DNA from: CAYUYM01 sp964449305
Lineage (GTDB): Bacteria; Bacteroidota; Ignavibacteria; SZUA-365; CAYQST01
Assembly (NCBI GenBank): GCA_964449305.1
Contig: CAYUYM010000167.1
Coordinates: 1-7,459 of the forward strand
DNA: 7,459 nucleotides
Direction of reading: 5' to 3'
Shown here: positions 5,460-7,459 of the stretch, in pieces
Layout of the letters: each line of letters begins with the position of its first letter
Position numbering within the stretch: the first letter of the stretch is position 1
The notes under the pieces: generated by a model
The model's input: only the letters and a program-made list of their open reading frames with translations
Database searches by the model: none
Told to the model about the DNA's origin: nothing
Program-made: the position numbers and the translations under genes

Positions 5460-6455
5460 GTGAAGGCGTTCCTTCTCCATTCGGATCGATTGTACCGGTT
5501 GCAGCGGCTGGGATACCATCTCCACGTCGCTGCGGGGGCATGGCGCAAGGGCGTCCCGCTGAGCGACTACGCACGGTTTGCGCTGCCGCCGGTGTTGCGT
5601 CCGGTGGCCGAGCTCCCGCATTCGATCTATCTGGAGTTTTCCAACGTCTGCAACATCACCTGCACGTACTGCTCCTGTCCGCTGGCGGGGTTCTCCGAAC
5701 CGTTCCTGCGCGCCGATGTGCTTGACGCGCTTGTCCGTCAGCTTGCCCAAACGCCGGTCAACAAGCTCCACATCGGAGGTGGTGAACCCACCATGCATCC
5801 GCAGTTCGGCGGCTGTGTGAGGGAATTGTCCCGATGCGCCCGCTTCATGAACATCGTCACGAACGGCCAATGGACACGGGACGATGTGTTCGAAACGCTG
5901 GCGTCGGGTGTCTTCGATCTCATCGAGATCTCCGTCGATGCCGGCGGCCGCGAGGCCTATGAACGCTCACGCATGGGGGCGCGCTTCGATCTGCTCGTGG
6001 ACAACATCCACCGACTCCGCCAGGCACTGCGCGCTCATGGGGCGGAGACGATCCTCGGCATCCGCGTCATGATCCGTCCGTCCACCTCTGTCGAGGAACG
6101 CCGCCATCTCAGGGAGTGGGGGCACCTGTGCGACGTCATCTTTCCGCTGTATGTGTCGCAGCCGGCCCGGCTGCCGGAGGTGCCCGATGTGTTCCGAAGC
6201 GTGCATGTGGTGGACCGCTCCATCCCCCGCTGCACCCACCCCGGGCGGGCCCTGCAGATCAAGGCTGATGGCAGCGTCCCCCTGTGCTGCGTGAACGGCC
6301 ACGCGGCAGGCCCGGAGCGGATCGTGCTCGGGGACATCCGTGAGCACTCACTCGCGGAGCTCTGGCGGCACCCGACGCTTGTGCAGTACCGCTCCGCGCA
6401 CCGCAGTCGCCACGACCACCTGATGCCCTTGTGCCACGGCTGCCCCGGCGCGTGA
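5460..6455 (+). CDS. Radical SAM protein with reduced SPASM-like C-terminus
   Basis: 331 aa from GTG 5460, with alternative ATG 5424 adding 12 residues. A ~50-residue N-terminal lead precedes SIYLEFSNVCNITCTYCSCP, where the cluster cysteines are C64, C68 and C71 (CxxxCxxC). GGGEP (106-110) is the SAM-contacting motif, and VTNGQW (133-138) and IEISVD (155-160) are typical barrel strands. The C-terminal region has C258, then G271-x4-C276, C277, and C325-x2-C328 at the end (CHGCPGA). That gives about four ligands, enough for one auxiliary cluster, against seven in the upstream enzyme. GDIREHSLAELW (291-302) is a common segment of SPASM proteins just before the final CxxC. Apart from the shared fold I see little similarity to the first radical SAM protein, so the two are unlikely to be a recent duplication. 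Such enzymes modify peptides or small molecules; the substrate cannot be read here. It follows protein B after 192 bases on the same strand. Confidence 0.9.
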   Translation: MKAFLLHSDRLYRLQRLGYHLHVAAGAWRKGVPLSDYARFALPPVLRPVAELPHSIYLEFSNVCNITCTYCSCPLAGFSEPFLRADVLDALVRQLAQTPVNKLHIGGGEPTMHPQFGGCVRELSRCARFMNIVTNGQWTRDDVFETLASGVFDLIEISVDAGGREAYERSRMGARFDLLVDNIHRLRQALRAHGAETILGIRVMIRPSTSVEERRHLREWGHLCDVIFPLYVSQPARLPEVPDVFRSVHVVDRSIPRCTHPGRALQIKADGSVPLCCVNGHAAGPERIVLGDIREHSLAELWRHPTLVQYRSAHRSRHDHLMPLCHGCPGA

Positions 6456-6599
6456 GGGGGTGGGACTGCGGGGGGCGCCCACACGCGGAACCGCGCTGCG
6501 CTGTGAGCACAATGCGACGTGGCACAAGGCGGGGCGGGATGGATGTGGATTGCCAACCGGGCGTGGATTGTGGTGATGCACTGCCAAGCGACCACCCCA

Positions 6600-6998
6600 C
6601 TACTTTTCGCGACAATACCCCGTGTAGGAACCGGACAGGAACCCTTCCGTGACCGATCCATTTTCAAATGTGACAAGCGCAGACACCGATCCATAGGGCC
6701 AACGCGCCATGACGAGATGATCCTTGTTCGAGTTGAAATGGGGGGGCTCAAGTTGGCCGGCATCATATCTGCCATTTCCTGACCACCGGGCGTTGAGCGG
6801 CAGCGTGCAGGCCGTGTTCCTTTTGATGCGGTACGTGGTATCGATGTCGTATCCCATGCCACTGAAGTTGTTCCGGACCTGGAAGAACACCTCGATCGAG
6901 AGTGAGTCCGTATTGTTCGTGGGGGTGGTTTCGGTCGGGCTGTCGGAATTGGAACAGGACGTCAGAAGCAGGGCGAGGAGAATGACCAGGTGTTTCAT
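6600..6998 (-). CDS. Small lipoprotein of unknown function (132 aa)
   Basis: ATG 6998 has GGAG (complement of 7005-7008) with a 6-base spacer; a TTG directly upstream (7001) is less likely. The signal peptide is MKHLVILLALLLTSC: a basic start, a hydrophobic core (4-12) and lipobox L12-T13-S14-C15, with Cys15 the expected lipidated residue. Signal peptidase II would cleave before Cys15, and Ser at +2 suggests outer-membrane rather than inner-membrane retention under the E. coli rule. A Ser/Thr/Asn/Pro linker (16-33) precedes a domain of about 100 residues rich in aromatic and beta-prone residues, with two further cysteines (64, 129) that could form a disulfide. I recognise no domain. It is convergent with the radical SAM cluster across a 144-base gap, so it is probably a separate unit. 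Confidence 0.85.
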   Translation of the reverse strand: MKHLVILLALLLTSCSNSDSPTETTPTNNTDSLSIEVFFQVRNNFSGMGYDIDTTYRIKRNTACTLPLNARWSGNGRYDAGQLEPPHFNSNKDHLVMARWPYGSVSALVTFENGSVTEGFLSGSYTGYCREK

Positions 6999-7200
6999 CA
7001 AGAACTCCGTTGGGTGTTGGGCTGATTCTGGGTCTATTCATCCAGGCAACGCGAGGTTTCATGTGACCCGAAGTGTGCGATGCATTGCCGCCAATCCGAC
7101 CATTCCATGGTTTCAGGTGAGATTCCGGGCGAAGATTGAATCAGCATTCTCTCCTCAGCATGGTCAACGCGCCATTCCTTACCTCGGTCATCGGTCAGGG
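6999..7200. other. Upstream region of the lipoprotein gene, no gene seen
   Basis: About 200 bases between the lipoprotein start and the minus-strand frame on the right. Overlapping short ORFs cross it but none shows a domain or ribosome site worth reporting. The lipoprotein promoter should lie here; I found no convincing -35/-10 pair and no terminator. Confidence 0.4.
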
Positions 7201-7458
7201 TCACGGTGAAAACGGATCTGCCAACAGAGCAGGACGCCCGTCCTCCGAACAGTCATCGATCCCACAGTGGGCAGAGAGAACCGCCGTAACTACAGCGCCA
7301 GGTGGTGCCAGTTGCCCGGCGTTTCGGAAAAGCGTTCTCTGACACATCCCGGCGAGAATCCGGTTCCTTTCAATGTCGAATTCAGCGGGTTCGATTCGCA
7401 GCTCCAGGAGGTCAATTGTCACCGTCGGCAACCGGTGCTGATACGCCAGCCAGGCATA
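7201..7458 (-). CDS. Probable 3' part of a gene running off the right edge
   Basis: This minus frame is open from the right edge to TGA 7203-7201. Its first part, YAWLAYQHRLPTVTIDLL and onward to about RILAG, looks protein-like, and about 70% of those codons end in G or C, as expected of real genes here. After about codon 40 third-position GC drops to near half and the composition turns irregular. The other two minus frames are also readable over that stretch, one ending ...FSETPGNWHHLAL at a stop. The true C-terminus may therefore be in another frame through a frameshift or decay. No domain recognised. A TTG at 7431 could serve as a start, but the frame continues upstream of it. Confidence 0.35.
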   Translation of the reverse strand, partial: YAWLAYQHRLPTVTIDLLELRIEPAEFDIERNRILAGMCQRTLFRNAGQLAPPGAVVTAVLSAHCGIDDCSEDGRPALLADPFSP

Positions 7459-7459
7459 A

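Noticed and set aside
6484..6495. Terminator hairpin between the convergent genes (CGCGG-aa-CCGCG)
   Set aside because: A 2-base loop is not a feasible hairpin and there is no T-run on either strand; likely GC-rich chance.
6035..6862. 275-aa minus-strand ORF spanning the second radical SAM gene, the gap and part of the lipoprotein gene
   Set aside because: It overlaps two better-supported genes, is Arg/Ser/Pro-rich and shows no motif.

Overview
The window looks like bacterial DNA, GC-rich by eye (around 60%). It shows no phage, plasmid, transposase or tRNA/rRNA signature. A small lipoprotein with a clean lipobox, short heptanucleotide tandem repeats and one TAnnTTTG-like box would suit a GC-rich member of the Bacteroidota/Chlorobiota group. 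That placement is inference and no marker gene supports it.

Layout, left to right. (1) 1-464: no convincing gene; there is a possible last dozen codons of an upstream gene and one weak minus-strand small ORF. (2) 465-2321, +: a two-domain AAA ATPase of the CbbX/CfxQ (SpoVK-like) type. Its first ATPase domain is degenerate at Walker B. Its last ~66 codons lie in another frame (to 2259), which a single extra C at 2057-2059 would explain. (3) 2536-3360, +: a 274-aa protein I cannot name ('protein A'). (4) 3547-4683, +: a radical SAM enzyme with a complete seven-cysteine SPASM domain. (5) 4665-4743: two consecutive heptamer arrays, the first supplying the stop codon of the previous gene. (6) 4800-5267, +: a 155-aa shortened paralogue of protein A ('protein B'). 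(7) 5460-6455, +: a second, different radical SAM protein with a reduced SPASM domain. (8) 6600-6998, -: a small lipoprotein, convergent with the cluster. (9) 6999-7459: upstream region of the lipoprotein, then probably the 3' end of a minus-strand gene that runs off the right edge.

The central observation is a repeated module. A member of one unrecognised family is followed, after a gap of about 190 bases, by a SPASM radical SAM gene, and this happens twice in tandem on one strand behind a remodelling-type AAA ATPase. The two family members share their N-terminal region, a PP-x-x-LSEE motif and a near-identical C-terminal tail (DFIEWLR-x-QG). The radical SAM partners are not close copies of each other. 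Radical SAM/SPASM enzymes commonly modify peptides or proteins, so a reasonable hypothesis is a protein or peptide modification system in which the A/B family is substrate, carrier or partner and the shared tail is the recognition element. The sequence shows the pairing and the shared tail directly; the functional reading is inference.
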